This document shows, piece by piece, positions 1-5,825 of a stretch of DNA of 7,776 bases (its first letter is position 1; the number at the start of each line of letters is the position of its first letter). The position numbers and the translations under genes were made by a program. The notes beneath the pieces are model-generated. The model did no database searches. It saw nothing but the letters and a program-made list of their open reading frames with translations, and was not told the origin of the DNA. Location of the stretch: the NCBI GenBank assembly GCA_937997355.1, contig CALKTZ010000062.1, positions 1 to 7,776 on the forward strand, in the 5' to 3' direction. Source of the stretch: an uncultured Planctomycetales bacterium. Lineage in GTDB: Bacteria > Planctomycetota > Planctomycetia > Isosphaerales > Isosphaeraceae.

Positions 1-529
1 CCCTCCTCGCCTGCCTGAGCCGCCGGATGAATCGGTCGAGCGAAATCGCCTGGCCGCTCGCGCCGGTCGCCGCGAGATAAAGCGTGAGCATCGAGACGAT
101 CTGGTCAAACCCGAACAGAGCGATTGGGACCCGTCGCACCGTCGAAACCACGATCAGCCAGGTCAGCACGGCGGTCACCCGGCTGAACAACCCGGCGGTG
201 AACATCGCCAGGATTCCCAGGCAAATGATCCAGACCGGGCGAAGCCAGGCATCCGAGACCGAGAACCAGAATGACCAGGCGAGGGGCTGGCGCTCCCCCT
301 GGAAGAGGCGGACCACCTCGGGGTCGGCCCAGCCATTGGAGCCGAAGTAATCGAGGAGGTCGATCCCGAAGACGAACAGGCTCCAGAAGGCGAGCAGGCC
401 GGTGACGATCCGGATCAGGCCGAGCGACGTGGGGTCGGCCGGCGTGAAGAAGAAGGCGTCCCAGCCGTCGCGAATCGAGCGCGTCAGCTCGGCCGCGTAG
501 CCGAACAATCCGTTCAGAAGCCGTCGCAC
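1..529 (-). CDS. HTTM-domain integral membrane protein (C-terminus outside window)
   Basis: The reading frame is open from a GTG at 529 to the window edge, giving the first 176 residues. The protein is strongly hydrophobic, with likely membrane segments near residues 36-56, 98-117, 118-135 and 139-155. The opening FFTPADPTSLGLIRIVTGLL, the following DLLDYFGSNGW and the later RRVPIALFGFDQIVSMLTLY match the pattern of HTTM proteins, the domain related to the membrane part of vitamin K-dependent gamma-carboxylase. Bacterial members of this kind mostly have no proven substrate, so no reaction is assigned. The GTG start is chosen because GGAG lies 7 bases upstream (540-537) and because it overlaps the end of the preceding gene by 16 bases, which points to translational coupling. 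The family call is firm from pattern; the role in the cell is unknown. The rest of the gene lies beyond base 1. Confidence 0.82.
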   Translation of the reverse strand, partial: MRRLLNGLFGYAAELTRSIRDGWDAFFFTPADPTSLGLIRIVTGLLAFWSLFVFGIDLLDYFGSNGWADPEVVRLFQGERQPLAWSFWFSVSDAWLRPVWIICLGILAMFTAGLFSRVTAVLTWLIVVSTVRRVPIALFGFDQIVSMLTLYLAATGASGQAISLDRFIRRLRQARR

Positions 530-1206
530 GGGAAGTCTCCGATTCGTTCGGGCGTCGTGAAGAGAGACTCATCGAAGAGGTCGACCGTCCGCGCTCCCCG
601 GGCGGCATACGCTTCACGGGTGCGGAGGATGTCCGGATTCATGTGCTGCTGAACCCGCAACGTGACGCTCCGGCAGCCGGGATTGGTGCGGCAGAGATGC
701 CTGGCATAGGCACGCGCCCAGCGACTCCGCTCCCCTTCCCCCGAAGCCTGCTTGGCCTCCTGATAATCGCCGAAAAGGGCATTCGCCAGCGCAAGCTGAC
801 GCTGATGCCGCAACCTCGGCCCCGGGACCTCTCGGCCGGGAAGCCGCACGGTCTGCTCGGGGTGCCCGTCGCCGAATTCGAGGGTCGCCGTCACCACCGG
901 GGTCGGCGGCGGCTCGGCATAGTAGCGATAGGCATACCCCTGATCCATCAGCTCATGATACGAGGTGAAGAGGTCAGCGATCCCTCGCTCCAGATCCGAC
1001 GACGGGGGAACCCCCAGCGAGCCCGCCACCACCGCCGTGACGTGATACAGGATCACCAGGCTCGCCACCACCCTCGCCCAGGTCGGCCAGGCGGGGGATA
1101 CTTCGCCGCTTTCGGCGCTCCGCCCGGCCGGTTCCTTCCCGCCGCCGAACGCGTTACCTGGGTCCGGGATGGAGATCCCTCCCCGTTGCCTTGGCTTGCC
1201 GGCCAT
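514..1206 (-). CDS. Single-pass membrane protein, partner of the HTTM gene
   Basis: This encodes 230 residues of unrecognised function. A polar, Gly/Pro-rich N-terminus of about 44 residues precedes one membrane segment (about 45-64, core VVASLVILYHVTAVVAG). A soluble domain follows, with a Tyr-rich stretch YAYRYYAEPPPTP (91-103), a VTATLEFGDG strand region (105-114) and a basic, Arg-rich C-terminal half with three cysteines (172, 178, 227). The ATG at 1206 is preferred to a GTG at 1263 because GAGGGAGG sits 6 bases upstream (1220-1213); the extra 19 Arg-rich residues are probably untranslated leader. Its stop overlaps the start of the HTTM gene by 16 bases, so the two are very probably co-translated and may form a complex. 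A bitopic protein next to an HTTM gene is an arrangement I associate with planctomycete genomes from general knowledge. No enzymatic motif is visible. Confidence 0.78.
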   Translation of the reverse strand: MAGKPRQRGGISIPDPGNAFGGGKEPAGRSAESGEVSPAWPTWARVVASLVILYHVTAVVAGSLGVPPSSDLERGIADLFTSYHELMDQGYAYRYYAEPPPTPVVTATLEFGDGHPEQTVRLPGREVPGPRLRHQRQLALANALFGDYQEAKQASGEGERSRWARAYARHLCRTNPGCRSVTLRVQQHMNPDILRTREAYAARGARTVDLFDESLFTTPERIGDFPCDGF

Positions 1207-1401
1207 CACGCGCCTCCCTCTCAAACCGGCCCATCGGCCGCCGAGGACTCGGAACGGCCTCACCTTCTCTCGCCCGGCTCAACGATACACGGCAATTCCG
1301 TTTCCGGCCAGAAAACCTCGACTTCCAGGCTCCGTATCTCCCGGGATATTGTCGGTAAATTGCCTATTTTTCTTTTTTGTTCCATTTTCACTCCACACCG
1401 C

Positions 1402-1431
1402 TTGAAAATAGGTTAGAGTGGAACTTAGAAT
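1402..1431 (+). promoter_or_regulatory. Sigma70-like promoter for the Cys-rich gene
   Basis: TTGAAA (1402-1407) and TAGAAT (1426-1431) are separated by 18 bases, each one or two mismatches from consensus, and lie in an A/T-rich island within GC-rich DNA. If active, transcription would start near 1438 and leave a leader of about 240 bases before the ATG at 1676. This is judged from sequence only. Confidence 0.5.
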
Positions 1432-1665
1432 CTGCGGTGCTTGAGCAGCCATTGAGGACTCGGGAAAATAACGGGGTTAGATCGAGATTTGGCACGGTTC
1501 TTTCTGATTCCGCATCGAAGTGCTGAGTAACCGCAAGAACGAAAAGGCCCGATGCTCATTGCCCGATTGACTTGGGTCGTGGGTTCGGGCGTCGGTGACT
1601 GGATCTTGCTCGGAGTAGGTTCTCCGGGCGAGTGTCGAACGTTGCAGAACGCAATGACGCAACTG

Positions 1666-1670
1666 GGAGG
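1666..1670 (+). promoter_or_regulatory. Strong ribosome binding site
   Basis: GGAGG, within the longer GGGAGGAGAG, lies 5 bases before the ATG at 1676. An in-frame TGA at 1655-1657 excludes any longer N-terminus, so this site fixes the start of the Cys-rich gene. Confidence 0.8.
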
Positions 1671-1675
1671 AGAGA

Positions 1676-2341
1676 ATGCAAAGTACCGTCGTGATGCTGA
1701 TGGCCCTCAGTGGTTTGGGCTGTCATCACAAGGCTTGTGACACCGTCTACGCGCCCAGCGCTTGCTACAGCGCCTGCTATTCGTCGGGCTGCTTCGGCGG
1801 ATGCTACTCATCGAGCTGCTTCAGCGGATGCTACGGTGGCGACATCGTGGGAAGCTGCTACTCCTCGGTGTACGAGCCGTCTTGCTACTCGTCGAGCTGC
1901 TTCAGCTCCTGCTATTCCAGCAGCTGCTTCAGCTCCTGCTACAGCTCTTGCTATTCGGGCTGCTACGGCGGCAAGCATTACAAGAAGGGCTGCTGCATTG
2001 GCCGGCTCTTCAGCGGCCTGTTCCACGGACATAAGTGGCACAATTACCGCGGCTACAATGCCTATGCCAGCGACGATTATGTCGCCTCGGCTCCGTTCTA
2101 CACGGGCTATTCCGGCATGCCGGTCTTCGGCGCGGAAACCCCGGTGTACTCCTCGGAAGTCGTCGCCCCGGCCGATGCGGTGACCCCGGCCCCGGCCGTC
2201 GCCCCCGCCGATTCGACCCCTCCTCCTCCGACCCCGGCCCCTGCGGCCCCCGTGGCCCCGAAGGTGGAAGACGTCGTCCCGGCTCCTCCCGCCCCGGCGG
2301 CTCCCGCGGCCCCGACCATCCCGGTCAAGCCCAAGGTCTGA
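1676..2341 (+). CDS. Exported Cys/Tyr/Ser-rich repeat protein with Pro/Ala-rich tail
   Basis: The product has 221 residues in three parts. Residues 1-16 are a short hydrophobic leader ending GLGC. This resembles a lipobox, but glycine replaces the usual leucine at -3 and there is no N-terminal positive charge, so lipoprotein status is uncertain. Residues 30-107 are cysteine-rich: 18 cysteines in the whole protein, nearly all in CY or CF pairs, arranged as tandem nonapeptides CYSSxCFxx from residue 34. A basic, aromatic bridge (about 100-130, with KHYKKGCC and HGHKWHNYRG) leads to a Pro/Ala/Val-rich tail (about 163-221) of the kind that spans or contacts the cell wall. Cys-rich envelope proteins are known in planctomycetes, but the YTV motif of one known group is absent here. 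A structural, disulfide-crosslinked surface role is inference. Codon positions support a genuine gene: a strong Shine-Dalgarno site and GC-rich third positions in the tail. Confidence 0.8.
   Translation: MQSTVVMLMALSGLGCHHKACDTVYAPSACYSACYSSGCFGGCYSSSCFSGCYGGDIVGSCYSSVYEPSCYSSSCFSSCYSSSCFSSCYSSCYSGCYGGKHYKKGCCIGRLFSGLFHGHKWHNYRGYNAYASDDYVASAPFYTGYSGMPVFGAETPVYSSEVVAPADAVTPAPAVAPADSTPPPPTPAPAAPVAPKVEDVVPAPPAPAAPAAPTIPVKPKV
1775..1963 (+). repeat. Seven tandem 27-base units encoding CYSSxCFxx
   Basis: Units begin with TGCTAT or TGCTAC at 1775, 1802, 1829, 1856, 1883, 1910 and 1937, exactly 27 bases apart. Units 1, 2, 5 and 6 encode CYSSGCFGG, CYSSSCFSG, CYSSSCFSS and CYSSSCFSS. Units 3 and 4 keep the first Cys-Tyr but lose the second cysteine. 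Unit 7 shifts to a four-residue Cys spacing. Synonymous differences between units show that the array is old and selected at protein level rather than freshly duplicated. Confidence 0.85.
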
Positions 2342-2388
2342 TCCCGGCCCGATCCGCGTCATGCCGATCTCGCCGGATCTGGAAACTG

Positions 2389-2444
2389 CGCGGGTGTGAG
2401 ATGAGTCTGTCTTACCTGCAGGTCGGGCGTCATCTCACCCCGCG
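2389..2444 (+). other. Long imperfect hairpin after the Cys-rich gene
   Basis: CGCGGG-T-GTGAGATGA (2389-2404) pairs with TCATCTCAC-CCCGCG (2430-2444), a 15-bp stem with one bulged T. The 25-base loop contains the palindrome ACCTGCAGGT (2414-2423). It lies 47 bases after the stop codon. It lacks a T-run, so a role in 3'-end stability or as a weak terminator is inference. Confidence 0.5.
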
Positions 2445-2480
2445 AAATTGATCCGATTCGGATGCGAACTCCTGCCCGGT

Positions 2481-2523
2481 CCGCCGGGGCTGCCGTTGCA
2501 GCCCCGGCGGATTGCTTCGTTTA
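2481..2523 (+). terminator. GC-rich hairpin terminator
   Basis: A perfect 13-bp stem, CCGCCGGGGCTGC (2481-2493) with GCAGCCCCGGCGG (2498-2510), closes on a CGTT loop and is followed by ATTGCTTCGTTT. The T-tract is broken, so this is a moderate intrinsic terminator. It is oriented to end the Cys-rich transcript before the convergent Shedu-like gene. Read on the minus strand it has no T-run. Confidence 0.65.
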
Positions 2524-2560
2524 TGGGGCGGATATGCAGCGAATGGAGGTGTCACCTTTG

Positions 2561-3187
2561 CTAATTACCCTCCCACCTATCGCACAGATCGTTGTACAAG
2601 CCATCAAAGGTGATGCAGTTGAATTGCTTGCTGGCGACCACGACCTGTTCCGTCCTCCAATCCATCCTTTCCCTGAGCCCTTGCGAATCGAGATACCTGT
2701 CCCTGCCGATGACCAGGAGGATGTTATACCGGATGGAGTGAGTGTTGAAGCGGGTCCGATAGGCGGTGTTGCCCTTGTTGTTCTCCAGCCAAAGAATCCA
2801 ATCCACCAGTTGGCTGAAGCCGTGCTCAAATCGGCGCGACCATTCCGGCGTCTGCTTCGGCGTTTTCTTGAAAATGCTCGACTCGCCGGCATCCTCGAAT
2901 TCAATGAACGTGTATGCATGCCTTGCCGTATCGCCGACGACTAGATCTGCTCGGTGGTCGCCGAATATATCGAATTCGCAAGCAAGACTCAGGTTTTTGA
3001 AGCTGCCGATGTTGGGATTGTAGATGCTCATCGCGGCGCAGAGCTGCGGATGGTCCCGAAAGAAAGGGAGGATGTGTTTTGCTTCGTCGAGGTTCGGTGT
3101 TTGGGGGTCGTTGAGAAGTGCTTTGAATGCTTTCAAGTCTTCCTTGACTTGCTCTATATTCAACGCAATGGGCGTTAAAACCGCCAT
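2561..3187 (-). CDS. Shedu (SduA/DUF4263)-like nuclease-domain protein
   Basis: The product is 208 residues. An N-terminal helical region (about 10-50, with LDEAKHILPFFRDHPQL) leads into a restriction-endonuclease-like core. Visible core elements are FGDHRADLVVGD (75-86, candidate catalytic D81), YTFIEFEDAGESSIF (92-106, E96 and E98), FSQLVDWILWL (124-134, Q126), then RYNILLVIGRDRYL (153-166) and a C-terminal FDGLYNDL (194-201). This D...ExK...Q layout, with a following beta-strand and late (F/Y)DxL helix, is that of the Shedu/DUF4263 family, whose characterised members are single-gene anti-phage nucleases. Here the lysine position of ExK is E98, so activity or metal use may differ. The start has only a weak GAG upstream. 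It follows a small gene by 42 bases, probably as an operon. Its base composition is low for the window: 23 of 60 bases at 3121-3180 are G/C, against 44 of 60 at 4381-4440. This suggests horizontal acquisition. Confidence 0.72.
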   Translation of the reverse strand: MAVLTPIALNIEQVKEDLKAFKALLNDPQTPNLDEAKHILPFFRDHPQLCAAMSIYNPNIGSFKNLSLACEFDIFGDHRADLVVGDTARHAYTFIEFEDAGESSIFKKTPKQTPEWSRRFEHGFSQLVDWILWLENNKGNTAYRTRFNTHSIRYNILLVIGRDRYLDSQGLRERMDWRTEQVVVASKQFNCITFDGLYNDLCDRWEGN

Positions 3188-3229
3188 TCGAATCTCGGCT
3201 TCAAACCCTGAAAACTTGCCCGTTTCATC

Positions 3230-3562
3230 TCATTTGGCCGTCGTGGGGGTGGGCGTTTTCTTTGCAGGCCTGGATTTCCGCGTCGCAAAAAGCTGATCCA
3301 TCATCGTCTTCCGCATGATGTCCTGGACGACAATATGGCCATCCTCCCTGGTGAAGATGATCTGCATTCCTCCCCCCGCCTTCATGGAGTATGCGGACGA
3401 GGAGCCGGGCAGCTTTTTTGTCGACCCGGGACGATTCGCTTGCGCGACAAAAAGCTTTCGACTCTCGAGCACCGGAGTGATCGCGGCTTTTTGATTGGGG
3501 GATAGCGCATCGATCGCGATGCTGACCCGACGGTTGATTTCGAAATCTTTCTTTGTCGCCAT
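3230..3562 (-). CDS. Small basic protein, RelE/ParE-like pattern
   Basis: The product is 110 residues. Helical segments (about 7-45, INRRVSIAIDALSPNQKAAITPVLESRKL) are followed by KKLPGSSSAYSMKAGGG (49-65), two strands MQIIFTRED and HIVVQDIMRK (66-85), and a basic Lys/Pro/Thr tail (94-110). The order 'two helices, kLpG..., Yxmk.g, IIf..., vvv.di..r' resembles RelE/ParE superfamily toxins. The usual arginines of the active site are not clearly present, and no antitoxin gene is adjacent. The call is therefore a structural suggestion only. The ATG at 3562 is preferred over that at 3568 because GGGGAG (3576-3571) lies 8 bases before the former and only 2 before the latter. It precedes the Shedu-like gene by 42 bases on the same strand, so the two may act together. 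Confidence 0.6.
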   Translation of the reverse strand: MATKKDFEINRRVSIAIDALSPNQKAAITPVLESRKLFVAQANRPGSTKKLPGSSSAYSMKAGGGMQIIFTREDGHIVVQDIMRKTMMDQLFATRKSRPAKKTPTPTTAK

Positions 3563-3882
3563 CCCCATGTCTCCCCACGAGAGAACCACGGAACTCGTCT
3601 CAAGGCATCTTATCCGGTTTATCGGCAATTGGCGAGATCGTCTCTTCCCATCGTGCGAATCCTCGGCGCCGCCAAGGGACTTCGGTCGGGCTGTTCGGCA
3701 AGTTTCGGAAAGCCCTTGCCGAACAGGTGAAGCCGCGTGTTCCACGGGCCTCAACGCCCTCGCCGTCCGAGCCGATGACTTCCCTTGCGGCGGGATCTCG
3801 CCTATCCTGGGGAGGATGCCGAATTCGAGGGGCCGAGGCCGGATCCCGTTCGGCCCAACCCGCGTGCGAGGAAGACTCAGGG
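3563..3882. other. Divergent non-coding region with one strong inverted repeat
   Basis: These 320 bases separate the minus-strand defence-like pair from the plus-strand glycosyltransferase. Plus-strand reading continues open across much of it (in frame with the glycosyltransferase from 3553). The implied residues are Arg/Ser/Pro-rich and featureless, so it is treated as untranslated. No convincing -35/-10 pair was found in either direction; the inverted repeat is listed separately. Confidence 0.5.
3691..3726. repeat. Perfect 12-bp inverted repeat
   Basis: CTGTTCGGCAAG (3691-3702) and CTTGCCGAACAG (3715-3726) are exact reverse complements around a 12-base spacer. No T-run follows on either strand, so it is not an intrinsic terminator. 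Its place between divergent genes, about 130 bases from one start and 157 from the other, fits an operator or an mRNA leader stem. Its function is unknown. Confidence 0.6.
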
Positions 3883-4785
3883 ATGGATGTGCACGGTTCG
3901 TTTCCTTCGGAGTCGCAGGCCGTTCTGGCCGACGGGGCGCAGGCGCACGGAGATGGTTCGATCAAGGGCCCATTCGAGGGAGACCGGGAGCGGCGGGATT
4001 GGCTGCTCCAGAATCTCGGGGAAGCCCTCTGCCGCAAGCTCGGCATCTACCGGCTCCCCGAGGATCTGCTCCTCTCCGTGGTGATCCCCTGCTACAACGA
4101 GAAGAAGACGATCCACGAGATCCTGCGGCGGGTCCGCGCGGTCCCCATCCCCAAGGAAATCATCATCGTCGACGACTGCTCCAAGGATGGCACCCGCGAT
4201 ATCCTCCGGGAGATGGAAGGGAAATCCGCCGACCTGAAGGTTTACTTCCACGAGGTCAACCAGGGGAAAGGGGCCGCCCTCCGCACGGGATTCCAGAAGG
4301 CCACCGGCACCATCGTCGTCATCCAGGACGCCGACCTCGAATACGACCCCGCGCAATTTCCGCAGCTGATCCAGCCGATCGTCGACGGCCAGGCCGACGT
4401 CGTCTACGGGTCGCGGTTCAGCGGCGAGTCGCACCGGGTCCTGTATTTCTGGCACTCGATGGGGAACAAGTTCCTGACCCTGCTCTCGAACATGTTCACC
4501 AACCTGAACCTCACGGACATGGAGGTCTGCTACAAGGTCTTCAAGCGCGAGATCATCCAGAACATCAAGCTCAAGAGCGACCGTTTCGGCTTCGAGCCCG
4601 AGGTGACCGCGAAGGTTGCCCGGTTCATGATCAATGGGGAGGACGGCCAGCCTCCCCACCGCTGCCGGATTTACGAGATCCCGGTCTCCTATCACGGGCG
4701 GACCTATCGGGAAGGGAAGCACATCGGCTGGAAGGACGGTTTCCAGGCCCTGTACTGCATCGTCCGCTACGCTTTCGGCGATTGA
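3883..4785 (+). CDS. Family 2 glycosyltransferase, DPM1-like
   Basis: The product is 300 residues with a GT-A fold glycosyltransferase domain from about residue 63. Visible motifs are SVVIPCYNE (65-73, nucleotide-sugar binding), VDDCSKDGT (96-104), NQGKGAALRTG (126-136), QDADLEYDP (148-156, with the metal-binding D149-A-D151), VYGSRF (174-179), TDMEVCYKVF (211-220) and RFGFEPEVTAK (234-244). The set matches dolichol/polyprenyl-phosphate mannosyl- or glucosyltransferase-like GT2 enzymes, which load a sugar onto a lipid carrier on the cytoplasmic face. No C-terminal membrane helices are present, so it is the soluble DPM1 type. Residues 1-60 are a non-conserved lead. The ATG at 3883 has GAGGAA 9 bases upstream (3868-3873). 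The frame stays open to an ATG at 3553, but the added 110 residues look non-coding. The donor and acceptor cannot be read from sequence. The downstream methyltransferase starts 61 bases after the stop. Confidence 0.88.
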   Translation: MDVHGSFPSESQAVLADGAQAHGDGSIKGPFEGDRERRDWLLQNLGEALCRKLGIYRLPEDLLLSVVIPCYNEKKTIHEILRRVRAVPIPKEIIIVDDCSKDGTRDILREMEGKSADLKVYFHEVNQGKGAALRTGFQKATGTIVVIQDADLEYDPAQFPQLIQPIVDGQADVVYGSRFSGESHRVLYFWHSMGNKFLTLLSNMFTNLNLTDMEVCYKVFKREIIQNIKLKSDRFGFEPEVTAKVARFMINGEDGQPPHRCRIYEIPVSYHGRTYREGKHIGWKDGFQALYCIVRYAFGD

Positions 4786-4846
4786 CGGTTTTGATCTCGC
4801 TTGCCGAAGGCCGAGCCGAGCCAGGTCGACAACCAAGGAGCTCGCC

Positions 4847-5782
4847 ATGCCGCTCGTTCGTCCGGGGACGCGAACCGCGTCGATCGTGGTGATCGGGATC
4901 GCCCTGGGATTCTTTCCCACCTGTGCCATCGCCCAGGCGGAGCCCAAGCAGGCGGAGCCCAAGGGGCATGATACAGAACAGGTGACGGCCCCCGAACGTC
5001 CCAGGTCGAAAGCCAGGGCGAACGCGCGCGCGAAGGCCAGGCGCAACACCAAGCCCGGCGTCTACATGGGGCGCCAAATCGCCGACGTGATGTCGTGGCA
5101 CGGGGTCGAATGGCTCTTCCGCGAGACCCGCGTTGAAGAAGAACAGCCCGAGGCGATGCTCGACGCCCTGAAGATCCCCAAAGGTTCCACGGTGGCCGAC
5201 GTCGGCGCGGGGGCCGGATATCATTCGATTCGGCTGGCTCGCCGGGTCGGTCCCAGGGGGACTGTTTACGCCACCGATGTGCAGCCCGAGATGCTCCGGA
5301 TGCTCAAGACCAACGCCCGAGAGGCCGGAGCGACCAATATCCGCCCCCTGCTCTGCACCCAGGAAGACACCAAGCTCCCCGACGGCAAGGTCGACCTCAT
5401 CCTGATGGTCGACGTCTACCACGAGTGCAGCGAGCCCGACGTGATCCTCAAGGGGATGCGCAAGGCCCTCCGTCCCGGCGGCCGCCTGGTCCTGGTCGAG
5501 TTTCGCGGCGAAGACCCCGACGTGCCGATCCGCCCCGAACACAAGATGACGCTCGCCCAGGCCCGCAAGGAGGTGGAGCCGCAAGGCTTTACCTTCAAGG
5601 AGTCGCTCGAATTCCTCCCCTGGCAGCACGTGATCATCTTCGAGAAACCGGCCGAGGAACCCAAACCGGGAACTGCCGACGAATCGAAATCCGAGCCCGC
5701 CAAGGAGCCCAGGGCCAAGGAAAAAGACGAGGCCGGGGATGGCGAGGGGAATGACGACAAGTCGGCCCCTCCCCGGCCCTGA
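4847..5782 (+). CDS. Exported class I SAM-dependent methyltransferase-like protein
   Basis: The product is 311 residues. Residues 1-31 form a signal peptide: R5 and R9, a hydrophobic core IVVIGIALGFF, and the likely cleavage site AQA|EP after 31. A basic Ala/Arg/Lys linker follows (51-70). The Rossmann methyltransferase fold starts near 108, with motif I VADVGAGAGY (116-125), the acidic post-I loop YATDVQPEML (141-150), DLILMVDVYHE (183-193) and LRPGGRLVLVEF (208-219). This is the Methyltransf_11/25 pattern. The last 45 residues are a charged, Pro/Glu/Lys-rich tail of low complexity. AAGGAG (4835-4840) lies 6 bases before the ATG, which fixes the start. An exported methyltransferase is odd because SAM is cytosolic. 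Similar signal-peptide-bearing members occur in planctomycetes as far as I know, but the substrate is unknown. It lies 61 bases behind the glycosyltransferase, so co-transcription is plausible. Confidence 0.85.
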   Translation: MPLVRPGTRTASIVVIGIALGFFPTCAIAQAEPKQAEPKGHDTEQVTAPERPRSKARANARAKARRNTKPGVYMGRQIADVMSWHGVEWLFRETRVEEEQPEAMLDALKIPKGSTVADVGAGAGYHSIRLARRVGPRGTVYATDVQPEMLRMLKTNAREAGATNIRPLLCTQEDTKLPDGKVDLILMVDVYHECSEPDVILKGMRKALRPGGRLVLVEFRGEDPDVPIRPEHKMTLAQARKEVEPQGFTFKESLEFLPWQHVIIFEKPAEEPKPGTADESKSEPAKEPRAKEKDEAGDGEGNDDKSAPPRP

Positions 5783-5825
5783 CCGATTTTCGGCGGCCTC
5801 CGGTCGGTCGGTGAAACTCGTCGGC

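Larger units (their letters stand above)
1207..1675. other. Divergent non-coding region
   Basis: About 470 bases separate the minus-strand HTTM operon from the plus-strand Cys-rich gene. The part near 1360-1430 is strikingly A/T-rich for this genome, with a pyrimidine run at 1367-1382, and holds the promoter candidate listed separately. From 1432 to 1675 there is presumably a long 5' leader. A short hairpin TTGC-AGAAC-GCAA and an alternative GTTGC/GCAAC pairing lie just upstream of the ribosome binding site. I saw no known riboswitch, and no convincing promoter for the minus-strand operon. Confidence 0.55.

Noticed and set aside
1552..1740. Small plus-strand frame (62 codons) overlapping the start of the Cys-rich gene
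   Set aside because: No ribosome binding site or recognisable sequence; it overlaps a strongly supported start in another frame.
1775..1963. 27-base periodic array considered as a CRISPR or VNTR
   Set aside because: There are no spacers between units. The periodicity is in frame, with synonymous differences, and encodes a protein repeat.
1808..2362. Minus-strand Arg/Gly-rich open frame opposite the Cys-rich gene
   Set aside because: It is low-complexity antisense of a repeat and a Pro/Ala tail, with no ribosome binding site.
3553..3882. N-terminal extension of the glycosyltransferase to an ATG at 3553
   Set aside because: The added 110 residues are Arg/Ser/Pro-rich with no motif, overlap the start region of the divergent gene and span a strong inverted repeat. 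A good ribosome binding site precedes 3883.
3877..5052. Minus-strand open frame of 391 codons opposite the glycosyltransferase
   Set aside because: It is an antisense shadow; the plus strand has all GT2 motifs and a ribosome binding site.
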